Assembly: GCA_036961205.1 (NCBI GenBank)
Contig: JBALVI010000001.1
Span: 868,001 to 932,000 of the forward strand
Length of the DNA: 64,000 nucleotides
From: CALJFL01 sp036961205
GTDB lineage: Bacteria > Pseudomonadota > Gammaproteobacteria > Pseudomonadales > Halieaceae
Direction of reading: 5' to 3'
Below the pieces are notes generated by a model, which had not been told where the DNA came from, did not search any database, and was given only the letters and a program-made list of their open reading frames with translations. Shown in pieces: positions 40,288-49,930 of this stretch. Made by a program: the position numbers and the translations under genes. Within the stretch, counting starts at the first letter, position 1; every line of letters starts with the position of its first letter.

Positions 40288-41133
40288 CTAGTCGAGGTCG
40301 CTGGCGCTGTGCCTTTCCAATACCTGTGCTTCCTCAGGTCCCCATACGCGATTGACACGACGGCCGCGCTGTACTGCGGGTCGGTTGTGTATTTCATTAG
40401 CCCAGCGCAGAACGTTGGTATACGACTCAACGTCAAGAAACTCCGCAGCCTCATACAATTTGCCCAGCACCAGCGCGCCATACCAGGCGTAATTGGCCAT
40501 ATCGGCGATGTTGTACTCGTCGCCACAAAGGAACTGTCGCGATGCGAGGTTTTGATCCAGCACATCGAGTTGGCGTTTGACTTCCATTGAGTAACGGTTG
40601 ATCGGGTACTCGAACTTTTCAGGTGCGTAGGCATAGAAGTGACCAAACCCGCCGCCGAGAAAGGGCACACTACCCATCTGCCAGAACAGCCAGGACATAC
40701 ATTCCGCGCGTGCCGACGGTTCAGTTGGCAAGAAGGCATCAAACTTTTCCGCCAGATAAACCAGGATCGCACCGGATTCGAAAATTCTGGTCGGTGGGTT
40801 GGTACTTCTGTCTACCAGGGCGGGGATTTTTGAGTTCGGGTTGGCAGCAACGAATCCACTGCCGAACTGATCGCCGTCTCCAATGTTGATCGTGTAGGCG
40901 TCGTACTCGGCACCTGTCCTGCCAATCGCCAACAGCTCTTCCAGTAACACGGTGACTTTTACGCCGTTAGGTGTTGCCAGAGAATACAACTGCAAAGCGT
41001 GCTCGCCGACTGGTAGTTCTTTCTCTTGCTGGGCCCCGGCGGTGGGTCTGTTGATGTTGGCGAATCGCCCACCGCTTTCCGTGTCCCAGGTCCAGACGCG
41101 AGGCGGTACATACGTAGATTCAGTTTCGGTCAT
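40288..41133 (-). CDS. yghU: YghU-type glutathione transferase / disulfide-bond oxidoreductase
   Basis: A protein of 281 residues that can be followed along E. coli YghU nearly end to end from memory: VWTWDTESGGRFANINRP, LQLYSLATPNGVKVTVLLEELL, NPNSKIPALVDRSTNPP, FESGAILVYLAEKF and FLGGGFGHFYAYAPEKFEYPINRYSMEVKRQLDVLD. This Nu-class enzyme binds two glutathione molecules and reduces disulfide-type substrates and peroxides rather than doing classic GST conjugation. AGGGA precedes the ATG. It is cytosolic. Confidence 0.93.
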   Translation of the reverse strand: MTETESTYVPPRVWTWDTESGGRFANINRPTAGAQQEKELPVGEHALQLYSLATPNGVKVTVLLEELLAIGRTGAEYDAYTINIGDGDQFGSGFVAANPNSKIPALVDRSTNPPTRIFESGAILVYLAEKFDAFLPTEPSARAECMSWLFWQMGSVPFLGGGFGHFYAYAPEKFEYPINRYSMEVKRQLDVLDQNLASRQFLCGDEYNIADMANYAWYGALVLGKLYEAAEFLDVESYTNVLRWANEIHNRPAVQRGRRVNRVWGPEEAQVLERHSASDLD

Positions 41134-41295
41134 TTTGGGTGTCCCTGATTGAGAGTTCTAAGGCGGCAACGAAGTACAGATTGCCGACAATGACTGCTAA
41201 AGCGATGAATTCGGGCAGCAATAATGTCACTATGGTTTTGATATGACAATGGCTGTTAGCAGGCAGGCAGCCCCAGTACAAAAAGGCGATGATGT

Positions 41296-43128
41296 ATGGC
41301 GTTGTTGAGTAAAACACGAGAAGTGGCTCGGGTGATGCGGGAACTTAGAAAGCTGGCCCCTGGGCTGAAGCTCAGGCTGGCAAATTCCAAGGCAAAAATT
41401 TCTCTGGGCACGGTCTTTGAAAGTGCAGTGGAACGGTACCCTGATAATACGATGCTATTGTTTGAGGGTAGTCAATGGACCTACGCTGAATTTAACGCAG
41501 AGGTGAATCGGTTGGCACATTTGCTGTCGGCGCGTGGCTTGGGGCGGGGAGATACTGTCGCCCTGTTTATGGAAAATCGGGCAGAATTTGTTCTGGCGAT
41601 GCTGGCTGTAGTTAAAATCGGTGCGGCAGCGAGTTTGATCAATAACAGCCTCAGCGGTGCTGCCCTGATTCATTGTATCGAGGCCGCCGCTGCCAACGCG
41701 TGTATTGTCGGTGGGGAACGCGCGGAGGTACTGGCAGAGGTTTTGCCAGAGTTGGAACTGGTACAGGGTAGCGATTACTACTGGCTGGCTGATGCCGGGG
41801 ATCAGAAGAGCGAACAGGGAGAGGCCCCACAGTGGGCAGTGGATGCCCGGGCTGAAATGGAGTCCATGCCCACAGAAAATCTCCCGCAGACAAAGGAAAT
41901 TACCGCCGGCGAAGCTGCGCTATACGTTTATACCTCCGGCACCACCGGCCTGCCCAAGGCGGCCGTAGTAAAGCACAAGAAAATAGTTGCGGTGGGGCAG
42001 GGTACTGGTGCACTTGGGTTTCTCACCCAGCCAGAAGACAGGTTGTACCTGTGTTTACCCATCTACCATCTAACCGCCATGGGGCCTGGTTTGATAAACT
42101 TTATATTCGCGGGTGGATCGGTGTATCTGCGCCGCAGCTTCTCGGCCTCAAGCTTCTGGCCGGAGGTGCGAAAGTATCAGACCAACTGCTTTGTTTACGT
42201 TGGAGAGGTGTGTCGCTATCTGGCTATGCAGCCAGTGTGCGAAGAGGAGCGTAATAACCCTCTGCAGAAAATGCTCGGCAATGGCCTTCGCCCAGACGTT
42301 TGGGATGAGTTCAGGAATCGTTTTCAAGTGGAGCGTATCTGCGAGCTCTACGGTTCCAGCGAGGGCAATGTGTCCTTCATGAATTTTCTGAACAAGGACA
42401 AGACAATAGGCGCTTCATTGTCAAAGGTGGCTCTGGTTGCCTACGACAACGAGAACGACGAGATTATTCGTAACGACCGTGGCCATTGTATAGAGGTGCC
42501 TGTGGGTGAGCCCGGGTTGCTGCTGGCTAAAATTACTGCCCTTACAGAATTTGATGGCTATACCAATGCTGAGGCCACTGCGAGCAAGATCGTTCACGAT
42601 GTACTCAAGAACGGCGATCAGTGGTTTAACACGGGTGACCTGATTCGGCAGATCGATGTGGGTTTTGCCATGGGGCTCAAGCATTTTCAATTTGTTGATC
42701 GCACCGGCGATACCTTCCGGTGGCGGGCTGAAAATGTTTCAACGAATGAAGTCGCCGAAGTACTCAATAGCCACCCCCAGATCGATATGGCCAATGTGTA
42801 TGGTGTTGAAGTGCCTGGGATTGAAGGCCGAGCGGGGATGGTTGCTTTTGAGTTGGCTGATGATGTCGAGTTTGATGTTCAGGCTTTTCAGGCTCTGGTT
42901 GAACGTGAGCTACCGGCCTATGCTCAGCCGGTTTTTATCCGTTTGCTGCGCAATGCCGAGACCACGGTTACGTTCAAATTATTAAAAGGTGAGCTGCGGG
43001 AGCAGGCTTACCATCGCGATCAAATCGCTGACGATACAATTTATGTGCGCAAACCACGCAGTTCTGCATATGAATTGTTGGACAAGAAATTTTATCGACT
43101 ACTTGTAGAGGGACAGGCTGGGTATTAG
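41296..43128 (+). CDS. FATP-like long-chain acyl-CoA synthetase
   Basis: A protein of 610 residues of the ANL adenylation superfamily. The AMP-binding P-loop is LYVYTSGTTGLPKAAVVKH (about residues 212-230), followed by CLPIYHLTAMGPG and YGSSEGNVSFMNF. GDLIRQIDVGFAMGLKHFQFVDRTGDTFRWRAENVS is the hinge and C-terminal motif of the fatty-acid transport protein / FadD6 branch. It activates long or very long chain fatty acids to CoA thioesters, probably at the inner membrane, for beta-oxidation or lipid remodelling. It stands alone, divergent from yghU, with the convergent DUF6316 gene 44 bp beyond. Confidence 0.9.
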   Translation: MALLSKTREVARVMRELRKLAPGLKLRLANSKAKISLGTVFESAVERYPDNTMLLFEGSQWTYAEFNAEVNRLAHLLSARGLGRGDTVALFMENRAEFVLAMLAVVKIGAAASLINNSLSGAALIHCIEAAAANACIVGGERAEVLAEVLPELELVQGSDYYWLADAGDQKSEQGEAPQWAVDARAEMESMPTENLPQTKEITAGEAALYVYTSGTTGLPKAAVVKHKKIVAVGQGTGALGFLTQPEDRLYLCLPIYHLTAMGPGLINFIFAGGSVYLRRSFSASSFWPEVRKYQTNCFVYVGEVCRYLAMQPVCEEERNNPLQKMLGNGLRPDVWDEFRNRFQVERICELYGSSEGNVSFMNFLNKDKTIGASLSKVALVAYDNENDEIIRNDRGHCIEVPVGEPGLLLAKITALTEFDGYTNAEATASKIVHDVLKNGDQWFNTGDLIRQIDVGFAMGLKHFQFVDRTGDTFRWRAENVSTNEVAEVLNSHPQIDMANVYGVEVPGIEGRAGMVAFELADDVEFDVQAFQALVERELPAYAQPVFIRLLRNAETTVTFKLLKGELREQAYHRDQIADDTIYVRKPRSSAYELLDKKFYRLLVEGQAGY

Positions 43129-43129
43129 G

Positions 43130-43147
43130 AGGGTCGCCTCAGACCCT
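43130..43147. terminator. Short hairpin after the acyl-CoA synthetase gene
   Basis: AGGGTC (43130-43135) pairs with GACCCT (43142-43147) across a 6-nt loop, directly after the acyl-CoA synthetase stop (43128) and before the end of the convergent DUF6316 gene (43173). No T-run follows on either strand, so this is only a possible terminator. Confidence 0.35.
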
Positions 43148-43172
43148 ACATAACTTCATTCCATTCGAAGCT

Positions 43173-43472
43173 TTAGCGAAGACCACGCCATACCAGTGTG
43201 GAGCTCGATGGCTCTTTAGTGCTGAAGATACCATTTTCGTCAGCCTCAATATTCTCAGCAGACCCCTCGAGTGACATCTTATTGACCGCGGGTAGCATCC
43301 CGGAATTCATTAACTGGATATAAATTTCGATCTGGGTGTTGGCTTCCAGCTCATCGCCGAAGGGTCCCTCTACCGTGTCTTCACGGGTCAGAAAGTACCA
43401 GTGCCCGTTGGCCTCAAAGATACGGTCGGTCCGAAAATGAACTTTGGATTTGCTGTCGTCGTTGCGTTGCAT
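43173..43472 (-). CDS. DUF6316-type small protein
   Basis: A protein of 99 residues. The N-terminal half, RTDRIFEANGHWYFLTREDTVEGPFGDELEANTQIEIYIQLMNSG, matches the pattern I recall for DUF6316, small cytosolic proteins of marine gammaproteobacteria. Its function is unknown. The C-terminal 40 residues are polar and probably flexible. No signal peptide. The gene converges on the acyl-CoA synthetase gene; upstream lie about 220 bp without a gene. Confidence 0.7.
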   Translation of the reverse strand: MQRNDDSKSKVHFRTDRIFEANGHWYFLTREDTVEGPFGDELEANTQIEIYIQLMNSGMLPAVNKMSLEGSAENIEADENGIFSTKEPSSSTLVWRGLR

Positions 43473-43694
43473 CTCAATTTACCTTTTCGATTTTTATCGA
43501 ATCTGTTGGATAAATAGTACCTGATTGCGTGAAGAGGCGTGGTGGATTGGCGTGACGGGGTTGGCAATTCCACGTAATTTAAAGCGTTATATGCGCTTTT
43601 ATAGGGGCCTGGAACTGCAGCCAGCTTTGGGATGAAGCCGGCTGCCAAAAAAACTGTGATGCGCCTCACGGTTTACAGTTACCTCCTGGTGTCC

Positions 43695-46600
43695 CTAAAA
43701 GATCACGTTTTCTATATCGGAGCATGGGCCATTATTGGCACCGCATACGTAGTAGGTGTAGCTGCCGCCCCCTTTGCTATTCAGGTTATGGACATAGTTA
43801 GATCCTTGCACAGTGATGAGTTCGGTGCCGTTAAAGTAAACAGTAGCATCGCTGTCAGCTAAACCCGTCCAGTCAAGCTCCACATGCTTGACACCCTTCT
43901 GCTTGAACGTTCGTGTACTCAATACAACGCTGGTGGGTGGGGGTGGGTTTGTTTCGTCGTCGGTAGTTGCGGATATTGTGCCTGAACTCGCCGAATCTCC
44001 CACCACGTTGTAGGCGAAGATCTGATAAGAATAGGTGGTAGCCGGTTTAAGGTCGATGTCGCTATGAGCGGTTTCATTTACTGGCAGATCGATATCGGTA
44101 ACAGAACCTCCTGATTCAGAACGCTCCAATCTGAAGCCGGTTTCATCGCTCGAGTTGTCGTTCCAATTCAAGGTGATCTGGGAAGTGGAATTGACAACAA
44201 TGGGCGTACTGGCTGCCCAACTTGCAGCATCGGGTGCGGTGGGGTCGGGATCCACCCCGCCTCCGTCATTCTGGGTGTGAATATTCAGGTAGTCTACGTA
44301 GAAAGTGTCCAGCGCTCTATTGCCACCCGACCTGTCGCTGTCTCTTACTCGCACGACGATTTGTCCTGATGGATTACCGACGAGATTAAAGCTCTGTACT
44401 CCAGTATTCGTGTTGGAGAATGATACAGGCTGATAGTTGCCACCATCTACGGAGTAAGAAAACTGAATGCTATCGCCGTCACTGGAATTACTCTGCCTCG
44501 CCTTGATATCCAGCCGCGTACTATTGCCGGCGCTAACATCAAAGTTCCAACGGTGTTCCAGAAAGCTGTGCCGATCTCGTTTCTTGCCCCCGGATTCGCG
44601 TTCTCTTATCGCCTGCTCGAATCCGTCGTTGTCATGGGTGCGGGTGTGATCACCGGTGAGGGTGCCTGCCACGACTTGTTCGGAGCTGGATGACTGATCG
44701 ATAACTGCTGGTGGGTCAATAGTTAGCTGCACCTGATCCTGATTGGTGGCGCCAAGATTGTCGGTCACTGTCAGGGTGGCGGTAATATTGCCCCAGGTAG
44801 AATATTGATGAGAAGGGTTGGGTTCCGTGGAAGAACTGTTATCGCCAAAGTTCCAGAAGTATGAGGCTATGTTGCCGTCTGGATCGTTCGAGCCTTCGCT
44901 ACTGAAGATTACGTTTAGGGGTGCGGTACCACCTGTGGGTGATGACAAGTCAGCAACCGCAACCGGGCCGCGATTGAGCACTTCAATGGTAAGGCTGTCG
45001 TTGTCTGTCAGTGGCGGTATATTGTTGTCGCTAACGGTTAGGGTCACCTGATAGTTGCCGGGTGAGTTATAAATATGGTTGGCCAGTTCTCCACTACCTG
45101 TAGCACCGTCACCAAAGTCCCATTGGTAGTCTTCTATGGAACCTGCGGGATCGCCGGGACTTGAGCCGCCATCGTAAAAGGCTACTATTGCCAGAGAAAC
45201 GTCCGACGTATAGTCGGTCGCAGCCACTGCCGTCGGCGGTACAAGACCAGCCGCGTCGGCTACCGTTCCGCTAACCGAGTAATTCCCCAGACTCCCGTAA
45301 TCACTATACCCGGTGCCACCGACACTGCCCTTGCCTACACCATCGATATGTAGAAAGTACTCTCCGGCCGTGAGTGTGCCACTCATCAAGGCTGGCAGTG
45401 AATCGACAGGATTGGATTCATTCACCAGCGCACCGACACCATTTCTTAGCTGTGCCAGTACATCCAGGTTCGGACTGAAAGACGCCGGTTCGACATTGAT
45501 CGTATAGGGGCCTGCTCCAGCGACAAAGCTGAACACATCCTGATCATCCTCGAGGCTGATAAGGCCTGAGCCTGAAAGGATTGTTGTGGTGCCGTCTGTG
45601 GTGAACGAGAGCTCAGACGCTGAGGCGCTGTCGTCGCCATGATCATCGCTAATAAAGGGCGCGCCATTGTTCCTGATGATGCTGATGTCGTCTTCCTGGT
45701 TGTTAGCGCCGGCATATTCTCCACGGCTCCATTGGACCAGGGGCTGACTATATCCAGCACCCATAATGGTGGCCCAGCCGGTTGCGCCCGACCCATGGCC
45801 TGAATAATAGGTTGCTCCCCCGATAATACCGTCGTGCCTCAACCCTAAAGTATGGCCGGCTTCGTGGGTGATGGCTTCGCCGGCTCCCACCAGACTGGTA
45901 TTGAATACAAACGCGGGTTTGTAATTTATGCTGCCGTAGGAGTCGAACACTCCCACATAGGCAAAACCGCCGCATCCACAGCTTTCAAAATTGTCCTGGG
46001 TCATCACAACCCGAACGCCGTAATCCGAGTCGCCAGAGCTGGAGCGCAGCAGTGCTGCTTCACCAGGATCTTCAGTCGTTACATCTACATTGAATGGCGC
46101 ATAGTCTTCGGCCACCTGGCGCCACATTTTCTGAATATATTCCATTTCCAGGTCAGAGAAATTACTGTCGCCATCGCGGGTGTAAGGCGGTGAAAATATT
46201 GGGTCAATCCCCGAGCTTGAATTCCACTGTGTACCGCTGGTCTCGTGGCCATCGAAGTCCAGATAGATGATCCGGTTAGCCCCGGGGCGACTGTGCAGGG
46301 TGAAGGTGTTTTCCAAAGGGAAAGGTGCGGCGCCTAGGAGCTCGGGTAGTTCGCTGGTCTCAGCTTCATCCTCAAGTACGTCGATAAACAGCAATCGCCC
46401 CTTCATATCTATCCAGGCGGTACTGTCTTCCCTGAGCATTTTAGTAAACTGCGCCGGCGTCATACGATACCAGGCTGCGACGTCGGGCAATTTCGCACCT
46501 AATCGCCCGATGGCACTTTCACCGTTAGAGCGGCCCTGGAAAGAGAGCTCAGGAAAGTCAGGCCTGCCCACGGCGTTGCCGGGGACCTCGGCAGGAGGGG

Positions 46601-46697
46601 CCGAGAATGTGGTGCTTGCCCCGAAAATAAGGGCGAGTCCGAGCGCCCGAACTACTACCTTTTGCGATAACAATTCCCTAAAAATAACCCCAGCCAT
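43695..46697 (-). CDS. Secreted zinc metalloprotease with PKD and FnIII domains
   Basis: A protein of 1000 residues from the ATG at 46697 (the frame is open to a TTG at 46733), with a signal peptide ending near TTFSA. The metzincin zinc site HEAGHTLGLRHD lies at about 278-289, inside a reprolysin/M12-like domain starting at YLDFDGHETSG. Then come a PPC-like segment, two PKD domains (about 495-575 and 585-665; each has WDFGDG/WNFGDN), a beta-rich region, an FnIII domain (about 835-920) and a final small beta domain ending in CGANNGPCSDIE. The protein probably degrades extracellular protein, with PKD/FnIII modules binding insoluble substrate. No pro-region autoinhibitory Cys is obvious. Confidence 0.87.
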   Translation of the reverse strand: MAGVIFRELLSQKVVVRALGLALIFGASTTFSAPPAEVPGNAVGRPDFPELSFQGRSNGESAIGRLGAKLPDVAAWYRMTPAQFTKMLREDSTAWIDMKGRLLFIDVLEDEAETSELPELLGAAPFPLENTFTLHSRPGANRIIYLDFDGHETSGTQWNSSSGIDPIFSPPYTRDGDSNFSDLEMEYIQKMWRQVAEDYAPFNVDVTTEDPGEAALLRSSSGDSDYGVRVVMTQDNFESCGCGGFAYVGVFDSYGSINYKPAFVFNTSLVGAGEAITHEAGHTLGLRHDGIIGGATYYSGHGSGATGWATIMGAGYSQPLVQWSRGEYAGANNQEDDISIIRNNGAPFISDDHGDDSASASELSFTTDGTTTILSGSGLISLEDDQDVFSFVAGAGPYTINVEPASFSPNLDVLAQLRNGVGALVNESNPVDSLPALMSGTLTAGEYFLHIDGVGKGSVGGTGYSDYGSLGNYSVSGTVADAAGLVPPTAVAATDYTSDVSLAIVAFYDGGSSPGDPAGSIEDYQWDFGDGATGSGELANHIYNSPGNYQVTLTVSDNNIPPLTDNDSLTIEVLNRGPVAVADLSSPTGGTAPLNVIFSSEGSNDPDGNIASYFWNFGDNSSSTEPNPSHQYSTWGNITATLTVTDNLGATNQDQVQLTIDPPAVIDQSSSSEQVVAGTLTGDHTRTHDNDGFEQAIRERESGGKKRDRHSFLEHRWNFDVSAGNSTRLDIKARQSNSSDGDSIQFSYSVDGGNYQPVSFSNTNTGVQSFNLVGNPSGQIVVRVRDSDRSGGNRALDTFYVDYLNIHTQNDGGGVDPDPTAPDAASWAASTPIVVNSTSQITLNWNDNSSDETGFRLERSESGGSVTDIDLPVNETAHSDIDLKPATTYSYQIFAYNVVGDSASSGTISATTDDETNPPPPTSVVLSTRTFKQKGVKHVELDWTGLADSDATVYFNGTELITVQGSNYVHNLNSKGGGSYTYYVCGANNGPCSDIENVIF

Positions 46698-46740
46698 CAC
46701 AGTCGCCTTTTTTATTGATCGATTTTTAACCAATTATAGG

Positions 46741-46757
46741 CAGGCGATTTCCGCCTG
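46741..46757. promoter_or_regulatory. Inverted repeat upstream of the metalloprotease
   Basis: CAGGCG (46741-46746) and CGCCTG (46752-46757) flank five bases, about 45 bp upstream of the metalloprotease ATG at 46697. It could be an operator or a leader hairpin. A second inverted repeat, CGGCGC (46832-46837) / GCGCCG (46851-46856), follows the DUF885 stop and may serve as its terminator, though no T-run follows. Confidence 0.3.
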
Positions 46758-46870
46758 GTATAGGAAAAACCGGCGAAATGTGTGATTAGCTTCACAGTAC
46801 TCAGGAATTTATGTCATTTGCGGGAGAATGACGGCGCCAGACCTAGGCTAGCGCCGCCACAATAGGGGCA

Positions 46871-48610
46871 TTAATTACTTTGAGCTGAGATCCACGCATC
46901 CATACGAGCCTCCAACGCATCCAGTGGAATAGCACCGGCGCCCAGAAGTTCGTCATGAAAGTCACGTATATCGAAATCAGAGCCCAGCGCCTTTTTAGCA
47001 CGAGCTCGTAACTCCAGCATCTTCATCTGGCCAATTTTGTAGGCTAGAGCCTGACCCGGCCAACCGATGTAGCGATCGATCTCGTTGATAATATCGGCTT
47101 CTGATTTACCCGCGTGAGCGAGAAAATAGTCGATGGCCTGTTGCCGCTCCCAACCAAAATAGTGAATGCCGGTGTCGACGACGAGCCGCACGGCCCGCCA
47201 CATGTCGTAGGTCAGTTGGCCATATTTTGAGTACGGGTCGGTGTATAAACCCATTTGATACCCCAGGCTTTCAGAATAAAGCCCCCAACCTTCGGTAAAT
47301 GCGGTTACACCGCTCTGGCGTCTGATTGCAGGTAAGCTTTCCAACTCCTGAGCCAACGCGATTTGTAGGTGATGTCCGGGTACTGCTTCGTGCACGCTGA
47401 GTACTTCCATCTCATATTTGGGTCGTACCTCGGGGCGGTAGAGGTTTACGTAGTAATAGCCCGCGCGGGAGCCGTCTGCTGCAGGTCGCATGTAATAAGC
47501 GGTTGTGGTGTCTGGTGCAGTTTCTGTCGGAATCGGTTTCACGCCATAGGGTGTGCGCGGCAGTTTGCCAAACAGTTTTACCAGTTCTGGGTCCAGTCGT
47601 TTGGACACTGCCTGGTAGCCTTCCAATAACGCTTCGGGAGAGTCGTAGTAAAACTGTGGGTCGGTGCGCAAAAAGTTATTGAACGCATTTAAGTCACCTT
47701 CAAAATTAAGACTGTCCTTCACAAGTTCCATCTCGGCCAGTATCCGTGCCACCTCCACTTTGCCGATTTCGTGTATCTGCTCCGGACTCTTGTCGGTGGT
47801 AGTAAAGCTGCGCGCCAGAAAGCGATAGATGTCCTTGCCACCTGGCAGTGATCCTACTCCTGGAGCCTGTCGTGAGGCCGGCAAATATTCCTCTACAAAA
47901 AATGTTTGGAACTCGCGATAGGCCGGAGTCACTTGCTTGTCGATTATGCTGCGTGCCTGCTGCTGAAGCTTCTTTGCGGTGGCCGGAGTAATAGTGTCGG
48001 GCATGGTTTTAAAAGGCTTGAAATACGGGCTGTTCTCAGCTTGGTCGGTGATAACATTATCCAACTGGGCGGGTACGCGTTGCAGCACGTCTCTTGGTTG
48101 CACGCGCTGGCGAGCAATTCCCTCTGCTAGCAGTTCCGTATGATCAGCAAGCAGCGCTGGGATACCTTCCATGCGAGACAGCCAGTCCCGGTAGTCTTCC
48201 TCGCCTTCAAAGGGCGAGTATTCCGCAATGGTATGGCGATGCTGCGGCCCGGTGCGCATGTTTAGCGTCATCAGGTGCAGGCCATGAGCGTAGTATTCTC
48301 TCGCTTCCTCCAGCCTTCGTTGCACCATGGCGTAGGTCAGTTGCTGATCGGGCCCCAACTCCTTGGAGTTGAGTTCGGCAAGGGCGTCGAGGAAACCACC
48401 TCTGCGCGCGTCTCTCTCGCCATGGGCCGCCAAACTAAGCTGTGTCCACGTATCGTTAGCTCCACCCACGCCCAGACTGGTGCGTCTTTCAGGAAATTGT
48501 TCGAGTTCCCAGTTCCATACGTCTTCGACCAGATTGTTGAAGTCATCTGACGGGCCAGCGAGCGCAGTGCTCATAAAGATAGAAAGTAGGAGGTATAGAG
48601 CTGGTTTCAT
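46871..48610 (-). CDS. Exported DUF885 family peptidase-like protein
   Basis: A protein of 579 residues from the ATG at 48610, with a signal peptide ending in STALA. DUF885 proteins show the zinc-metallopeptidase-like motif VHEAVPGHHLQIALAQE (HExxPGHH, near residue 395) and, further on, FTEGWGLYSESLGYQMG. YYMRPAADGSRAGYYYVNLYRP also fits the family. They are taken to be M3/M32-like metallopeptidases, mostly without tested substrates. It is periplasmic or outer-membrane associated. It is upstream of the secreted metalloprotease on the same strand, with about 170 bp between, so the two may share a role in peptide use. Confidence 0.88.
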   Translation of the reverse strand: MKPALYLLLSIFMSTALAGPSDDFNNLVEDVWNWELEQFPERRTSLGVGGANDTWTQLSLAAHGERDARRGGFLDALAELNSKELGPDQQLTYAMVQRRLEEAREYYAHGLHLMTLNMRTGPQHRHTIAEYSPFEGEEDYRDWLSRMEGIPALLADHTELLAEGIARQRVQPRDVLQRVPAQLDNVITDQAENSPYFKPFKTMPDTITPATAKKLQQQARSIIDKQVTPAYREFQTFFVEEYLPASRQAPGVGSLPGGKDIYRFLARSFTTTDKSPEQIHEIGKVEVARILAEMELVKDSLNFEGDLNAFNNFLRTDPQFYYDSPEALLEGYQAVSKRLDPELVKLFGKLPRTPYGVKPIPTETAPDTTTAYYMRPAADGSRAGYYYVNLYRPEVRPKYEMEVLSVHEAVPGHHLQIALAQELESLPAIRRQSGVTAFTEGWGLYSESLGYQMGLYTDPYSKYGQLTYDMWRAVRLVVDTGIHYFGWERQQAIDYFLAHAGKSEADIINEIDRYIGWPGQALAYKIGQMKMLELRARAKKALGSDFDIRDFHDELLGAGAIPLDALEARMDAWISAQSN

Positions 48611-48692
48611 GGTCAATACTCTTTAGATGTTGTGTATAACAAAGCCGCGTTAGTCAACGGACTTGGCTCGAGGATTCCACTTGTACTGCTGG

Positions 48693-49793
48693 TTACATGG
48701 TCAGCAATATTTTGCCTCTGGCCCTTCCTGATTCAGAATAAGCTATCGCGTCGGCGGCTTCTGCTAAAGGATACTCGACATCAATTACGGGCACGACTGC
48801 GCCTGAGTCCATCATCTCTGCCAAAATCGTCAGATCCTGCTGATTCATTTTGGCAAACAAACTGAGGAACTTTTGATCGAAAAATGGTGAGATGATCATG
48901 GCCTTGATAGGTGTGATCAATGGCGCTATCCAGTTGCCCTTGGCGCCGCCAACTATGACCAGGCGTCCATTGGGTGTGAGTATGCTGCGGTTTGCCAGCA
49001 GGGAATGGTTGCCGACATTGTCGATAATCAGGTCATATTTCTTGTCATTCTCAGTGTAGTTTTCGCGGGTGTAATCGAATACGTGGTCGGCGCCTATGGA
49101 TTTCACCAGTTTAATGTTTCTGGTGCTGCAGACCCCGCTGACCTCGGCGCCCATGGCCTTGGCGATCTGTACGGCGAAGGTGCCGACTCCCCCCGAGGCG
49201 CCATTGATTAGTACTTTCTGCCCCGGTTTCAGTCCCCCTTTATCACGCAGGGCCTGCAATGCCGAGACACCAGCAATGGGTACGGACGAGGCCTGCGCTA
49301 AGGAAATATCATCAGGCACCGGGCTTACGGATCTGCTCTGATCGACCGTTAAATATTCGGCGAAGGCACCAGTGGTACCGCCATATACACGGTCGCCCAC
49401 CTTAAACTTGGCCACCATATTGCCTACGGCTTCTACGGTGCCTGCAAAGTCGACACCCAGGCGACTGTCCTGAGGCGCGCCAATGCCGCTCATGAGGCGC
49501 AACAGGTAGGGTGATCCGCGCATGTAGTGCCAGTCCGTCGGGTTGACCGAGGCTGACGCGACCTTTACCAGCAGCTCGGTATCACCCGGTTCGGGTCTTG
49601 GAATATCGTTGTACTCCAGTACCGCCGGTGGCCCATAGCAGCGATAACTTATCGCCTTCATGGTCGCCGCACTAGGCGCAGAGTTGGCGGCAGGTTCACA
49701 GGCGGAGGTGTAGCCTACTGTCAGTGCCAGCGCAGAGAGTGAGCTAACAATTGCGAAGAGTAGGGCAGTGGCGACTTTGTAACGAAATTTCAT
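48693..49793 (-). CDS. MDR-family NAD(P)H:quinone reductase-like protein with N-terminal membrane segment
   Basis: A protein of 366 residues. The core starts at MKAISYRCYGPPAVLEYNDIPRP (about residue 45) and is a zinc-free medium-chain reductase of the quinone oxidoreductase type: GVDFAGTVEAVG, GDRVYGG and the cofactor loop GASGGVGTFAVQIAKAMGA. Such enzymes are normally cytosolic. Here 44 extra residues form a hydrophobic segment (about 8-27) followed by YTSACEPAAN, which looks like a signal peptide or an anchor. If exported it would lack NAD(P)H; if anchored with its body inside it would be membrane-bound. The in-frame Met before KAISYR could be an alternative start but has no visible ribosome-binding site. 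Confidence 0.85.
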   Translation of the reverse strand: MKFRYKVATALLFAIVSSLSALALTVGYTSACEPAANSAPSAATMKAISYRCYGPPAVLEYNDIPRPEPGDTELLVKVASASVNPTDWHYMRGSPYLLRLMSGIGAPQDSRLGVDFAGTVEAVGNMVAKFKVGDRVYGGTTGAFAEYLTVDQSRSVSPVPDDISLAQASSVPIAGVSALQALRDKGGLKPGQKVLINGASGGVGTFAVQIAKAMGAEVSGVCSTRNIKLVKSIGADHVFDYTRENYTENDKKYDLIIDNVGNHSLLANRSILTPNGRLVIVGGAKGNWIAPLITPIKAMIISPFFDQKFLSLFAKMNQQDLTILAEMMDSGAVVPVIDVEYPLAEAADAIAYSESGRARGKILLTM

Positions 49794-49930
49794 GATTGCT
49801 GGATCCTGTGATCTACAATAGAAGAGTAGCTGATCAGTTGAGAAACCGAAATGCCGTTTAGACGATAGATACAGTAGGATTGTCTCTGCCGCTAGCCTAT
49901 CTTAGGCATGGTATGAACTTAGGAGAGGCT

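Noticed and set aside
43632..43862. Open frame of 76 residues on the plus strand
   Set aside because: Its second half is antisense to the end of the metalloprotease gene and it lacks a ribosome-binding site.
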